Assembly: GCA_001275005.1 (NCBI GenBank)
Contig: JWZX01002794.1
Coordinates: 1-36,299, forward strand
Length of the DNA stretch: 36,299 nt
Direction: 5' to 3'
Source of the DNA: Chrysochromulina tobinii
Lineage: Eukaryota; Haptophyta; Prymnesiales; Chrysochromulinaceae
In this document: positions 19,278 through 26,856 of the stretch, piece after piece
Numbering within the stretch: position 1 is the first letter of the stretch
Layout of the letters: the number at the start of each line of letters is the position of its first letter
Position numbers and translations under genes: made by a program
Notes under the pieces: model-generated
The model's database searches: none
The model's input: only the letters and a program-made list of their open reading frames with translations
Told to the model about the DNA's origin: nothing

Positions 19278-21011
19278 TTAATCGTCTTCGCCCTCGCCTG
19301 CCTCATCATCGGTGCTTCCGGCCTCGAGCCATTGGCCAAATGCGTCGAGCTTGCGCTCCTGCTCCTCGACAGACTCCTGGCCGGCCGGCGTGCTGCCCTC
19401 GCTCGCGCCCGCCGCGCCCGCTGCCGCCCGCTGGACAGCAAGCGCGCGATAGTCAGAGACGCCATCGTAGATCTCGCAGCGCACGTTGGCCTGCCCAAAC
19501 TGGCGGTCCTGGAGCATGGCCACGCAGCGCTCGGCATCGTCAATGCTCTTGAAGCGCACCGCGGCTGCGCCGCGCTCGCTGCCCTCGAAGATCGTCACCC
19601 TGTCCACTGCTCCCGCCTTGGCACATTCAACTTGCACATCCTGCTTGAGGTTTGCATAAAAGTCGGCATCCGCTTGCGCGGCGGCCGCTTCGTCAAAGAG
19701 GCCGGTGATAATCACGGTGGCGTTACGCCTGCCGCCGCCCAGCCCCTCCTCCCATTCCGCCAGCGCACGCTGCTCTAAAAGCCGCTGCCTCTTGCGCAGC
19801 ATCGCCGTCTCCTTGCTCTCTCGCTTGGGCACCTCGCCCTCACGCTTCTCAAACTTGGCCGGCTGGACGGTCAGGCGCCGTCCCGAGCGCAGCTCGTAGC
19901 CGTCACGGAGCGTCACGGCGAGCGCGACCGACTCGGGTTTGAGGAAGCTCACGAGCGCATCGCCCTTCGGGTGCCCCTCCGGCGTGCGGTAGATTCGAAT
20001 GCGAAGGGCGCCGCTGACTGGGTCGGTCTTGAGCAGCCCCGCCACCTTGAAGCAGCCAGCCAGCTCGTCCTCGGTCACGTCCTCGGTCAGTCCGTTTACA
20101 TAGACATTGCACCCGCCGTCCGCCTTGAACTTGCTCTTCTTCGAGCGGTTTCGCTTGGGCTTCGCGCCGTCCGCAGTGGGTGCGCCGTTGGCGAGCGCCA
20201 CGGCCGCGCTGTCGGAACCCGTGGTACCAGCGCCGGCCGAAGAAGAGGCCAAGGAGGAGGCTGCCACGGCTGTCGTGCCGATCTCCGCTGCGCCCCCTCT
20301 GGCTTCCGCGTCTTTGCTGGCGGCGCGCGGTGGCCAACTGAGGTCGTCATCCGGATCGTAGGCCATCTGTGCCGCACGATGAAGAGCTGCGGCCCGCTCG
20401 ACCGCCTCGTCGTCGTCCTCATCGTCATTGTGCTGCATGAGCACGGCGCGCAGCTCGTCGATACTTCCCAGCTCTTGCCATGATGCCATGCCCTGGCACC
20501 ACAAGGAGGTGAGTCCGTCGACCTCGCCGCGCCGGAGCAGCATACCCAGCTGCTCCGGGGTCACGCCACCACGCTGCCGCCCGCTGGCATCAAGATAGTA
20601 CCACAGATCGGATGGCAGCGGCGGCGGCTGTGCTAGTGAGGAGAGATGGGTGAACACTTCGGTGACTTCCGCGATCGTGGCCCAGCTGCTCAGGCCCTCT
20701 CGCCAGATCGGCGTGGCGCCATGGATGTGCCCGCTAACCCACAGCACGCGAAGCTGTGCAATCGTACACGGCCCTTTGGCTGGCTGGCCGGCACCATCCG
20801 TGTAGTAGTAGACGGCTACTGGAGCACTCACGCGCGTCGCCGCGTCTTCATCTTCGCACTCCTCCTCTTGCTGCATCGCAAGCGGTGCACGCAAGCGGCG
20901 ACCCCTCGTGGGTGAGGCTGGGCGAGAGCATGTGGGCGCCTCGTCTGGCACCCCGTTGAAATGAAGGTGTGAATTAGAACCATTATCTGTGAACACCGTA
21001 ATGAAAGACAC
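19278..21011 (-). CDS. HTATSF1: Splicing factor Tat-SF1/CUS2 (HTATSF1) with two GYF_2 domains
   Basis: 577 aa. Two GYF_2-type domains lie at about 68-118 (YYYTDGAGQPAKGPCTIAQL ... WREGLSSW) and 137-190 (WYYLDASGRQRGGVTPEQL ... CQGMASW). A basic linker (KPKRNRSKKSKFK) follows, then RRM1 (about 301-386: NVYVNGLTEDVTEDEL, GDALVSFLKPESVALAV) and RRM2 (about 431-518: TVIITGLFD, GAAAVRFKSIDDAERCV, RQFGQANVRCEIYDGVSDY). RRM2 matches the U2AF-homology motif of Tat-SF1, including R-x-F as RQF (RWF in human). HTATSF1/Cus2 is known to bind SF3b1 ULMs and to help U2 snRNP assembly in the nucleus. The acidic C-terminus is short compared with human. An alternative start is Met46 (20876), with GTTCACAG about 110-118 nt upstream. 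The neighbouring GT61 gene ends only 38 bp upstream. Confidence 0.92.
   Translation of the reverse strand: MSFITVFTDNGSNSHLHFNGVPDEAPTCSRPASPTRGRRLRAPLAMQQEEECEDEDAATRVSAPVAVYYYTDGAGQPAKGPCTIAQLRVLWVSGHIHGATPIWREGLSSWATIAEVTEVFTHLSSLAQPPPLPSDLWYYLDASGRQRGGVTPEQLGMLLRRGEVDGLTSLWCQGMASWQELGSIDELRAVLMQHNDDEDDDEAVERAAALHRAAQMAYDPDDDLSWPPRAASKDAEARGGAAEIGTTAVAASSLASSSAGAGTTGSDSAAVALANGAPTADGAKPKRNRSKKSKFKADGGCNVYVNGLTEDVTEDELAGCFKVAGLLKTDPVSGALRIRIYRTPEGHPKGDALVSFLKPESVALAVTLRDGYELRSGRRLTVQPAKFEKREGEVPKRESKETAMLRKRQRLLEQRALAEWEEGLGGGRRNATVIITGLFDEAAAAQADADFYANLKQDVQVECAKAGAVDRVTIFEGSERGAAAVRFKSIDDAERCVAMLQDRQFGQANVRCEIYDGVSDYRALAVQRAAAGAAGASEGSTPAGQESVEEQERKLDAFGQWLEAGSTDDEAGEGEDD
20987..20994 (-). 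promoter_or_regulatory. GTTCACAG motif near Tat-SF1 start
   Basis: In gene sense GTTCACAG. It lies inside the longest frame but about 110-118 nt upstream of Met46, consistent with the shorter start if it is a promoter element. Shared with the Derlin-like and GT61 genes. Confidence 0.25.
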
Positions 21012-21049
21012 GGGGGAAGCCTACCCTCGTGCACGTCGCGATACAGTAA

Positions 21050-22345
21050 CTATACGAATGCTGCATCAGCATGTCGCAGCGGGCATCCGCGGCACTCCCA
21101 GGAGTCACCGTGAGAGACGTGTTCAAGATAGTCTAGGCCACCACTGTGCGCGCAGCAAGGGGCAGTGCCACCGCAATAATAGCAGTAGCCCAGAACCTCC
21201 GAGCCGTGGGACGCGTTGCTCGCAGTGATGTACTTTTGTAGTCCACCTAAGGTTGGGACACCATCGAATGGCACGGTCTGCAGCGGTACACCCGCGACAC
21301 AGTCATCACGAGCCTGTATAAGCGCCCCAAGAGTGTTGATCACTGTCCCCGCGCCTAGCCGGTCGACGCCACTTTGAACGCGAGCATAAAACTGCCACTT
21401 GATGTCACTTCGCATCACTTGTTGCGTCGCTTTCAAGTTCTCAATCATCGGCTGAGAGCCATTGTACAGAAAAAAGGCGCGTCCCCCCACATCGAGCATT
21501 ATCTGCTGGTACTCGATAATGATAAACGAATGTGGCATGAACTCAAGTGCCACAGTGCATGGGTTCGCGAAAGCCCAGTTTGCATTCTGGGCGCCGTGTG
21601 GACCGATGAGAAGCTGGTGACGACGAACAGCCTGCAGCTGCTGCACAAGGGTCAGGTTGTCATTGACCCAGACCTCTGCGCTTTGAACGCGTTTTATAGC
21701 AGATGCCGAGTGGAGCTGCTGGTGTCGGCCCTGGAGCATGGCCACGAAACGGCGAGCATCCGGCCAGCCACGCGAGTCGAGCCGATTCAGCACGCCAACG
21801 CTCAGCGGAGCGCTTGAGTCCTCTGCCAGCGTCGTCTCTGGTTTGACGAAGATGGATACGAGGCGCTGCGCCATCCAAGGCTGTGCGAAGAACGAGTCAC
21901 CATCGCCTGCCATGAGACTGCGAGTAACAACGCTGTACACGTATGAGCAGTTTTTCGGTACCTGTCTTGGGTCCACGAAGCGTGCACCCATGGCATCCAT
22001 CAATCTCTCCGACCACATGCTATTCCAGTGTGTCCGACGATGGATGGTGTCAACAATGATTTTCTCCACGGGCTGTCCGTGGCGCTCCTCCAGCAGCAAC
22101 CAGAAGCTCCAACATTTGAATAAGTACTGCACCGAGTGCCCGATCGCCCCAGCGCTCCAATCCCAATACACAGTGCCAGCAGTTCTTTTACGAATGAGGC
22201 AGACTGCTGACCACTGGTGTGTGCTATTCGAGCATGGCGTCGCCGAAATGCTAAGGTTGCTGAGGTCGAACGTGGGCTGACTCGCACTCCGTTGCACGAG
22301 CGTCCACTCGATGGACGTGTTCGAGTCGGCTATCACGGCTGGCAT
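21050..22345 (-). CDS. GT61-type glycosyltransferase (DUF563/EOGT-like)
   Basis: 431 aa. The C-terminal half carries the GT61 hallmark QLLIGPHGAQNANWAFANP followed by VALEFMPHSF (about 243-275), equivalent to the IGPHGAxxxNxxF...ViElfp block of EOGT and plant xylan xylosyl/arabinosyltransferases. Upstream is VLNRLDSRGWPDARRFVAML, equal to the GT61 'R..SR...N..E' region. GT61 enzymes transfer GlcNAc, xylose or arabinose from nucleotide sugars in the ER/Golgi lumen. Several N-glycosylation sequons occur (NCS, NLT, NGS, NAS). The C-terminus is Cys-rich (YCYYCGGTAPCCAHS ... WECRGC). No signal anchor is visible at the N-terminus. An in-frame TAG lies about 32 nt upstream within CTTTTTAG, which could be a 3' splice site for an exon carrying the anchor. 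Confidence 0.82.
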   Translation of the reverse strand: MPAVIADSNTSIEWTLVQRSASQPTFDLSNLSISATPCSNSTHQWSAVCLIRKRTAGTVYWDWSAGAIGHSVQYLFKCWSFWLLLEERHGQPVEKIIVDTIHRRTHWNSMWSERLMDAMGARFVDPRQVPKNCSYVYSVVTRSLMAGDGDSFFAQPWMAQRLVSIFVKPETTLAEDSSAPLSVGVLNRLDSRGWPDARRFVAMLQGRHQQLHSASAIKRVQSAEVWVNDNLTLVQQLQAVRRHQLLIGPHGAQNANWAFANPCTVALEFMPHSFIIIEYQQIMLDVGGRAFFLYNGSQPMIENLKATQQVMRSDIKWQFYARVQSGVDRLGAGTVINTLGALIQARDDCVAGVPLQTVPFDGVPTLGGLQKYITASNASHGSEVLGYCYYCGGTAPCCAHSGGLDYLEHVSHGDSWECRGCPLRHADAAFV

Positions 22346-22388
22346 GAATGGATCTGAGGTGTGGGCACACTAAAAAGACTCGCCGCGG

Positions 22389-22396
22389 CTGTGAAC
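22389..22396 (-). promoter_or_regulatory. GTTCACAG motif upstream of GT61 gene
   Basis: In gene sense GTTCACAG, 44-51 nt upstream of the ATG at 22345. Same octamer as before the Derlin-like and Tat-SF1 genes. Role inferred from recurrence only. Confidence 0.25.
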
Positions 22397-22728
22397 GCGT
22401 GCAGTGAAAGCACTGACTCTTTTGCACTGACCCAACCCTCGCTGGATGCTGCGATCCCGCGCTGCATTCGCACTTGCAGATGCACTACACACATCATTGG
22501 CCAAGAGGAGTAGCTTCAGAGCCATTCTACCGGTGTCGCCGAGCAGGGACGAAGCTTGGTATGCTCTGTGGATTTCGTCACTCCGTTGCCGACTATTTCG
22601 ACGTCGACGTCCATCCGCCTGTCTTCGTCACGTGCCCCCGCTTCAGCATCCCTCCACCGACGCGCGCACAAACGTGCGCGCCACCAGCCGCCCTCGCACA
22701 GCACCTGTGATGATGGACGCAATGAGAG

Positions 22729-23430
22729 GCCATCAACGGAATCATCAGAGGTCAGCAGAAGTCATCAGAGGTCATCAGAGGTTCATCAGAGGTCCTTCGC
22801 AAAGCACCTTCGAAAAGCACCTCAAGCGGCCAGCCGATCTGCAATCAGAGGTCATCAGTGGTCATCAGTGGTCATCAGTGATCATCAGAGGCAATCAAGC
22901 GGCAATCACCTCGAGCTTGCCAGCCGATCTGCAGCGTCTCGAGCCAGCGTGCCGATTTGGGCGGGGATGGTTGCATTGGCCGGAGCTGGCAGAGAGCGAC
23001 CAGGTCCGCAATGGGCTCGCCATCGTCGTCGTCGAGCGTGTCGTACCTGATGAGGCAGGCCATCAGAGGTCATCAGAGGTCATCAGAGGTCATCAGGCGC
23101 TGCTCGTACCTGATGAGGCAGGCCATCAGAGGTCATCAGAAGAGTGCGCGGGCGCAGTGGGGAGTGCGGGCGCAGTGTGAGGCTCGGTGTCGTACTCGAC
23201 GAGCACTAGCGGCGAGTCGCGCGGTGCAGATTTGATCGACGGAGGTACTCGGATGACTGTGGCGGGAAAGAAACTGCCGCGAGCCCAGCCTCATGCATCG
23301 CCACCTGATGAAGGAGGCAATCGAGGTCATCAATGGAGTCCTCGATGGTGTCATCATAGGCCATCAGAGGTCATTAAATTTCATCAGTCATTTTTTATAA
23401 ATGGTCATCAGTGCAATCATCAGTGGCAAT
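22729..23430. repeat. Dispersed 10-bp minisatellite (GTCATCAGAG)n
   Basis: Four clusters of the decamer GTCATCAGAG and one-base variants (GTCATCAGTG, GCAATCAAGC) lie at about 22729-22795, 22842-22900, 23061-23140 and 23318-23430. A longer unit, CGTACCTGATGAGGCAGG plus decamers, is duplicated at about 23042 and 23104. CCAGCCGATCTGCA also occurs twice. Read on the plus strand, the array gives peptides like GHQRSSEVIR, common in predicted haptophyte proteins, but no real gene is supported here. The last cluster overlaps the 3' end of the AP2 gene. Confidence 0.85.
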
Positions 23431-24483
23431 TACCTCGACTCGAGCCATCGGACAGAGAGACATTGTGCCCGGGGCGTCGCTGGCAGCCTCGACCGGAGCT
23501 GACGCAGACCGCTCGTCAGGGCTGATGTATTGTGGAGGCCAACTCGGAAAGCAGCGGCCAACGAGTGGGGACGGCGTGAACAGCTCTGGCTGCTGTGAAT
23601 GAGTGAACAACCCTGTGGGCGTCATGCATGTGACCGGAGGCGGCTGCTGTGTGAGTACTCGGCTGGGAGAATGGGCGTATATGTCTGCCTTCTTGTCCTT
23701 TTCTCGCGGCGTAGATGGGTACAGGAGGTTCTCTGGGAGGATGAGATGTCTGTTCCTCGCATAGCAAAGCGCGGCTTCCTCTGCCGTGGCAAACATGCCG
23801 AGGAAGCACGTCCCACCACCACTGGGCACGCAGATCTGCGCCCGGTATCTCTTGCCGCTTTGTTTGTTGCCACTTGCCTGACTGGACACACAAACGACGT
23901 TCCGAAACCCAGACGTGGAACCACTGCCCTTGCCAGCGCCTTTGCCCTCTTCGGCTTTGAGCAGCTCAAGGCCCTCCCTGGCGACAGCCTCGTGCACCTG
24001 CGCCACTGACATCGGCTCCTGTCGGACGATTCGTGACTTGTCGAGGACGCCTGGACCATGCCTGACATTGCGCTTTTCGACGTCGAGCATGTCATGATCC
24101 GGACCGGACACAAACTTTGCCACCCATGCCTCCGCGCGAGCCTTGGCCTGTGCAAGCTTCGTCGCCTCGGGCGTCGTCTTGTAGAGCTCGAAGGCGTCGA
24201 TGCATTCGTACTCCTCGAGGTCTTCCTCGTCGCCGTCGTCATGGTCCACATGGAACAGCGGCGGCTCGTCCTCGCCATCGCCGGCGGGCAGCCAACGCGT
24301 GATCCGGCCGACCACCGTCAGGCCACCCTCAAAGGGGCGCGCGACGCGACGCCCGAGGTACTCGTGGCCCTCGTCGCGCCAGCCCTCTTCGAGCTCGGCG
24401 GGACGCGGAGGCTTGGGCGGGTTCTCGTCCGCGCCCTTCGTCGGCTCCTTGGACAGCTCTTGAAGCGCCGCACCTGAGAGCAT
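23395..24483 (-). CDS. AP2/ERF-domain protein with N-terminal Tudor-like domain
   Basis: 362 aa. Residues about 40-95 (EYLGRRVARPFEGGLTVVG ... LFHVDHDDGDEEDLEEYE) resemble the small Tudor-like domain of PTM/DIR17 proteins, frequent in haptophyte proteomes. An acidic/basic helical linker follows (KARAEAWVAKFV). An AP2 DNA-binding domain lies at about 193-250: SGFRNVVC (the YRGV strand), RYRAQICVPSGGGTCFLGMF and TAEEAALCYARNRHL, matching the LGxFxTAEEAAxAYD helix. The C-terminus is Ser/Pro-rich. AP2 proteins are sequence-specific transcription factors in plants and algae; the Tudor-like part suggests chromatin binding. The last residues (VIATDDCTDDHL) are encoded by the 10-bp minisatellite. The ATG at 24483 starts a short charged leader. 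Confidence 0.82.
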   Translation of the reverse strand: MLSGAALQELSKEPTKGADENPPKPPRPAELEEGWRDEGHEYLGRRVARPFEGGLTVVGRITRWLPAGDGEDEPPLFHVDHDDGDEEDLEEYECIDAFELYKTTPEATKLAQAKARAEAWVAKFVSGPDHDMLDVEKRNVRHGPGVLDKSRIVRQEPMSVAQVHEAVAREGLELLKAEEGKGAGKGSGSTSGFRNVVCVSSQASGNKQSGKRYRAQICVPSGGGTCFLGMFATAEEAALCYARNRHLILPENLLYPSTPREKDKKADIYAHSPSRVLTQQPPPVTCMTPTGLFTHSQQPELFTPSPLVGRCFPSWPPQYISPDERSASAPVEAASDAPGTMSLCPMARVEVIATDDCTDDHL

Positions 24484-25528
24484 GTGAGAGCGCTTCCGGC
24501 TTCTTTATGTAAGCGCACTTTTCGCAAGGGGGGTCCGCGGTCCACTAGGATTCCTATTAGAAAAGTTTTTCTTTTGTCTCACCGGACCGTACCTAACGAG
24601 GCGGGCGACCATCGGGTGGCTGGAACTCCCCCTTGGCAGGGGGCGGTTCGTTGGCCCCTCCCTACGTGCCACCCCCACAAGTATAACGGCCTATACGGCC
24701 CGGGGTTCATCAGTGTGATGACACCCGGTGACACCTTACCCCCCCCTCCCGACACATCGAACCCCCCTTTTCCGTAGGGGAAGTTCGGGAGGTTGTGGAA
24801 ACACCATCCACCCTGGGGAGGATTTTTCGATGCATTTCACGGCCCGCCCCCGGATGGGGGGGCGTCGCGCCGTAGGGCGACGGCGTCGTGGTGGTTCTCG
24901 TCGTGACCGACCCCTTAAGGGGAGCCGGCCGCGCCCACCCCCTGGGGGGGAGGGCGGTGACGAGGCGGTGACGGAGGTAAGTTCCTGCGCGGGTTTCGGT
25001 TGCAGGGTGTCAGTTACTTAATCGATGGATTCGGGGTGTCAATCAGGAATCCGCGAAATTCATCAAAAATCAGAGTCTGCAATCCTGCAACGATTTTTGC
25101 GGATTTTGTTTTTCTTTTTTTCTTTTTTGCGCGAAGACATAGTCATGTCACATCTTGTCCGAGCTCGATCGTTCGCTGCGCTGATGTCGCTGGGGTGAAC
25201 CGCGGAGCGGTTCGCGTCATAGGGAATCTGCTGGATTCCTGACGGGCGTTTCGGACAAGGTCGGCGATTGTGAGCGGCATGTCGAAGTGGACGTGCAGGG
25301 CTCCGAATTCGATTGGTTGGTCGTTTGATGGTCTATAGCCGGAGGGAGCAAAGCCCCCACGCAGCATCTTCAAGAAGGTGCTCGAGGGCGTCCTTGAAGT
25401 AGGAGCTCGTCTTTGAGGCCGAGCGTGATGGTGACCGCCATTGTGCGAGGGTCGGGCTGTGAGAGGGGTGGACGCGCGGAGATCCTGTGTAAGGTCTCTT
25501 GGACCATAAAAAGCCGTTAGGGCTTTGT
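24484..25528. other. Gene-free, hairpin-dense tract
   Basis: No supported gene; small frames on both strands look random. The tract holds many short inverted repeats, for example CCCCC-TTGGCA-GGGGG (24628-24643), CATCA-GTG-TGATG (24708-24720) within an outer CGGG/CCCG stem, CCCCC-GGAT-GGGGG (24847-24860), CCCCTTAAGGGG (24911-24922), CGCCCACCCCC/GGGGGAGGGCG (24932-24956), GAACCGC-GGA-GCGGTTC (25197-25213) and AAAGCC-GTTAG-GGCTTT (25510-25526). A T-rich run lies at about 25107-25128. The foldback element follows directly. Confidence 0.6.
25154..25259. ncRNA. Candidate structured RNA or cruciform
   Basis: Perfect 9-bp arms (CTTGTCCGA at 25154, TCGGACAAG at 25251) enclose two hairpins. One is GAACCGC-GGA-GCGGTTC (25197-25213). 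The other is CGTCA-TAG-GGAATC-TGCTG-GATTCC-TGACG (25215-25244), a stem with a 3-nt bulge. Strand cannot be set, because helices are symmetric. No hammerhead core or tRNA pattern fits. A 76-aa frame on the minus strand overlaps it, but looks unlike a conserved protein. Transcription is unproven. Confidence 0.3.
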
Positions 25529-25605
25529 AGTGGGAATAATGTTCACAGATCGGGTTAATGTTCGCTAACTTACCACGAGTTCATGAACATTAACCCGTAG
25601 GTCTA

Positions 25606-25632
25606 ACTTACTTCCCGCTGGATGGCGTGTTC
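25606..25632 (+). repeat. Subterminal direct repeat, left copy
   Basis: Contains CTTCCCGCTGGATGGCGTGT. It matches 26243-26270 in the same orientation with about one mismatch, although the outer ends of the element are inverted. Confidence 0.8.
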
Positions 25633-26242
25633 ACAGTTTCATGTTCCAAGTTCGTGGTTAACGATACGTCCATGTAATACTTGTTAACCTGGCCTGTTAA
25701 GTTAACCTTATGACCCTTATACGATACATGTCCGTGTTCATGTAAGGGAGCGCATGTTAAAGTTTTAGTTAATGTTATTGAGGTAAACTCACCTTGAGGT
25801 GTGTATCCCCCCGTGCAGGACTTTGAAGTGTGTATGCCTCCGGGACGATCGCGTCGTGTCGGTGTGAACGGGTTTCGGCGGAAAATGGTGCAACTTCGTC
25901 TTCGCGCGGATGCGCATGCCGCTCCTCCTCTTTCTGAGGGAGATGGTCATTGCATGGGTCATGCATGTGTACTAGTATCACATCTCGCTGCAGCTGCCTT
26001 GAGGTTTGGCCGCAGTGGAGGATGATGCTATGTGTCTTTTGAGTGTGTTATTCTCAATTCTCGAATTCTGTGCGGTGTGTTTATCGACTTATCGTTGTGA
26101 TAACATGAACATGAACATTGAACATTGTTAAGGTTACATTTTTGTGATCTGTGAACATATCTGTGAATCATGACATGGACGTTGCGTTAACATTCTCGGG
26201 GTCGGGTCTCGGGTGAACCTCGAACATGGAACATTAACAGCA

Positions 26243-26270
26243 AACTTGCTTCCCGCTGGATGGCGTGTTC
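26243..26270 (+). repeat. Subterminal direct repeat, right copy
   Basis: Contains CTTCCCGCTGGATGGCGTGT, the direct partner of 25606-25632. Mixed inverted and direct ends suggest rearrangement or a composite origin of the foldback element. Confidence 0.8.
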
Positions 26271-26422
26271 TTAGTTAATGATAAGCATTCGTAGATTGGG
26301 TTAATGTTCGATGAACTTGTCACAAAGTTAGCGAACATTAACCCGATCTGTGAACATTATTCCCACTGCACCCCATACCAGAAGGGTGTGAAACATAAGC
26401 AGACGGCATTAAATACACTTAC

Positions 26423-26570
26423 AGGGAGACCACAGGGCACACCAAGCATGCCGCAATCCCATGTACCACACTCTCACGATGCCAGGAGACCAAGTACCGG
26501 GTACACCAAGCATGCCCGTTCCCGCATGTTACCAGGCTTACCACACTCATGTTACCACACTCTCACGCCG
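26423..26570 (+). repeat. Two imperfect tandem copies of a ~62-85-bp unit
   Basis: Both copies run AGG(G)AGACCA ... ACACCAAGCATGCC ... ACCACACTCTCACG; copy 1 starts near 26423 and copy 2 near 26484. Copy 2 is longer because it repeats the TTACCACACTC part. Non-coding. Confidence 0.65.
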
Positions 26571-26640
26571 GTATCTCCTTTTGATCCCCCCCACCGCACT
26601 TCAGGGGGTCCCGCCAAATGGTAGGCTTGGTCAGTTACAA

Positions 26641-26660
26641 CTCTCTCTCTCTCTCTCTCC
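26641..26660 (+). repeat. (CT)9 microsatellite
   Basis: Nine CT dinucleotides followed by CC, a simple pyrimidine repeat in non-coding sequence. Confidence 0.9.
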
Positions 26661-26670
26661 ACGCGTTCGC

Positions 26671-26800
26671 CTCCCCCATTCTGCCCTCGTTCGTCGTGTG
26701 CGGTGCGCTGGGTAACCTGGGGTGCTGCCGAACCATTACCCTCGGTTATGCTCATGCTCCGCGCGTACGCTCCCCCTTTCTGCCCTCGTTCGTCGTGCGC
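26671..26800 (+). repeat. Pair of 31-bp direct repeats 99 bp apart
   Basis: CTCCCCC.TTCTGCCCTCGT and the following TCGTCGTG.GC occur at 26671-26701 and 26770-26800 with two mismatches. They lie just 3' of the DUF1538 gene stop and may belong to its 3' region. Confidence 0.75.
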
Positions 26801-26856
26801 CAAATTCTGATCACTCGATGATCTCGTCCTCTTTGGAGCCGGCTCCTTCGAGCTCT

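Larger units (their letters stand above)
25529..26367. mobile_element. Foldback/MITE-like element with 43-bp perfect terminal inverted repeats
   Basis: The ends 25529-25571 and 26325-26367 are perfect 43-bp inverted repeats beginning AGTGGGAATAATGTTCACAG. Each end is itself a hairpin: GGGTTAATGTTC pairs with GAACATTAACCC about 20 bp further in. A 27-bp sequence containing CTTCCCGCTGGATGGCG is present in direct orientation near both ends. The 750-bp interior is AT-rich and full of GAACAT/ATGTTC words, with no transposase frame. No clear target-site duplication flanks it (TGT on the left, GCA on the right). This fits a non-autonomous foldback or MITE-type DNA element. Confidence 0.75.

Noticed and set aside
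22446-23180. 244-aa plus-strand frame with GHQRSSEVIR repeats
   Set aside because: The sequence is mainly a 10-bp minisatellite read in frame; all three frames would be open for similar reasons and no domain is present.
24728-25021. 97-aa plus-strand frame in the hairpin tract
   Set aside because: Gly/Arg/Pro-rich frame generated by C/G runs of the hairpins; no start context or homology.
25197-25244. tRNA or hammerhead ribozyme
   Set aside because: GGTTCG is present but A-box, acceptor stem and anticodon arm cannot be placed; CTGATG lacks the CTGATGA...GAAA hammerhead core.
25143-25373. 76-aa minus-strand frame overlapping the structured-RNA candidate
   Set aside because: Looks semi-plausible (IEFGALHVHFDMPLTIADLV) but is isolated, short and without recognised motif; left out as a gene.
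24484-26856. CRISPR array or integrated virus
   Set aside because: Repeats are inverted or minisatellite-like without spacers, and no viral replication or capsid frame is present.
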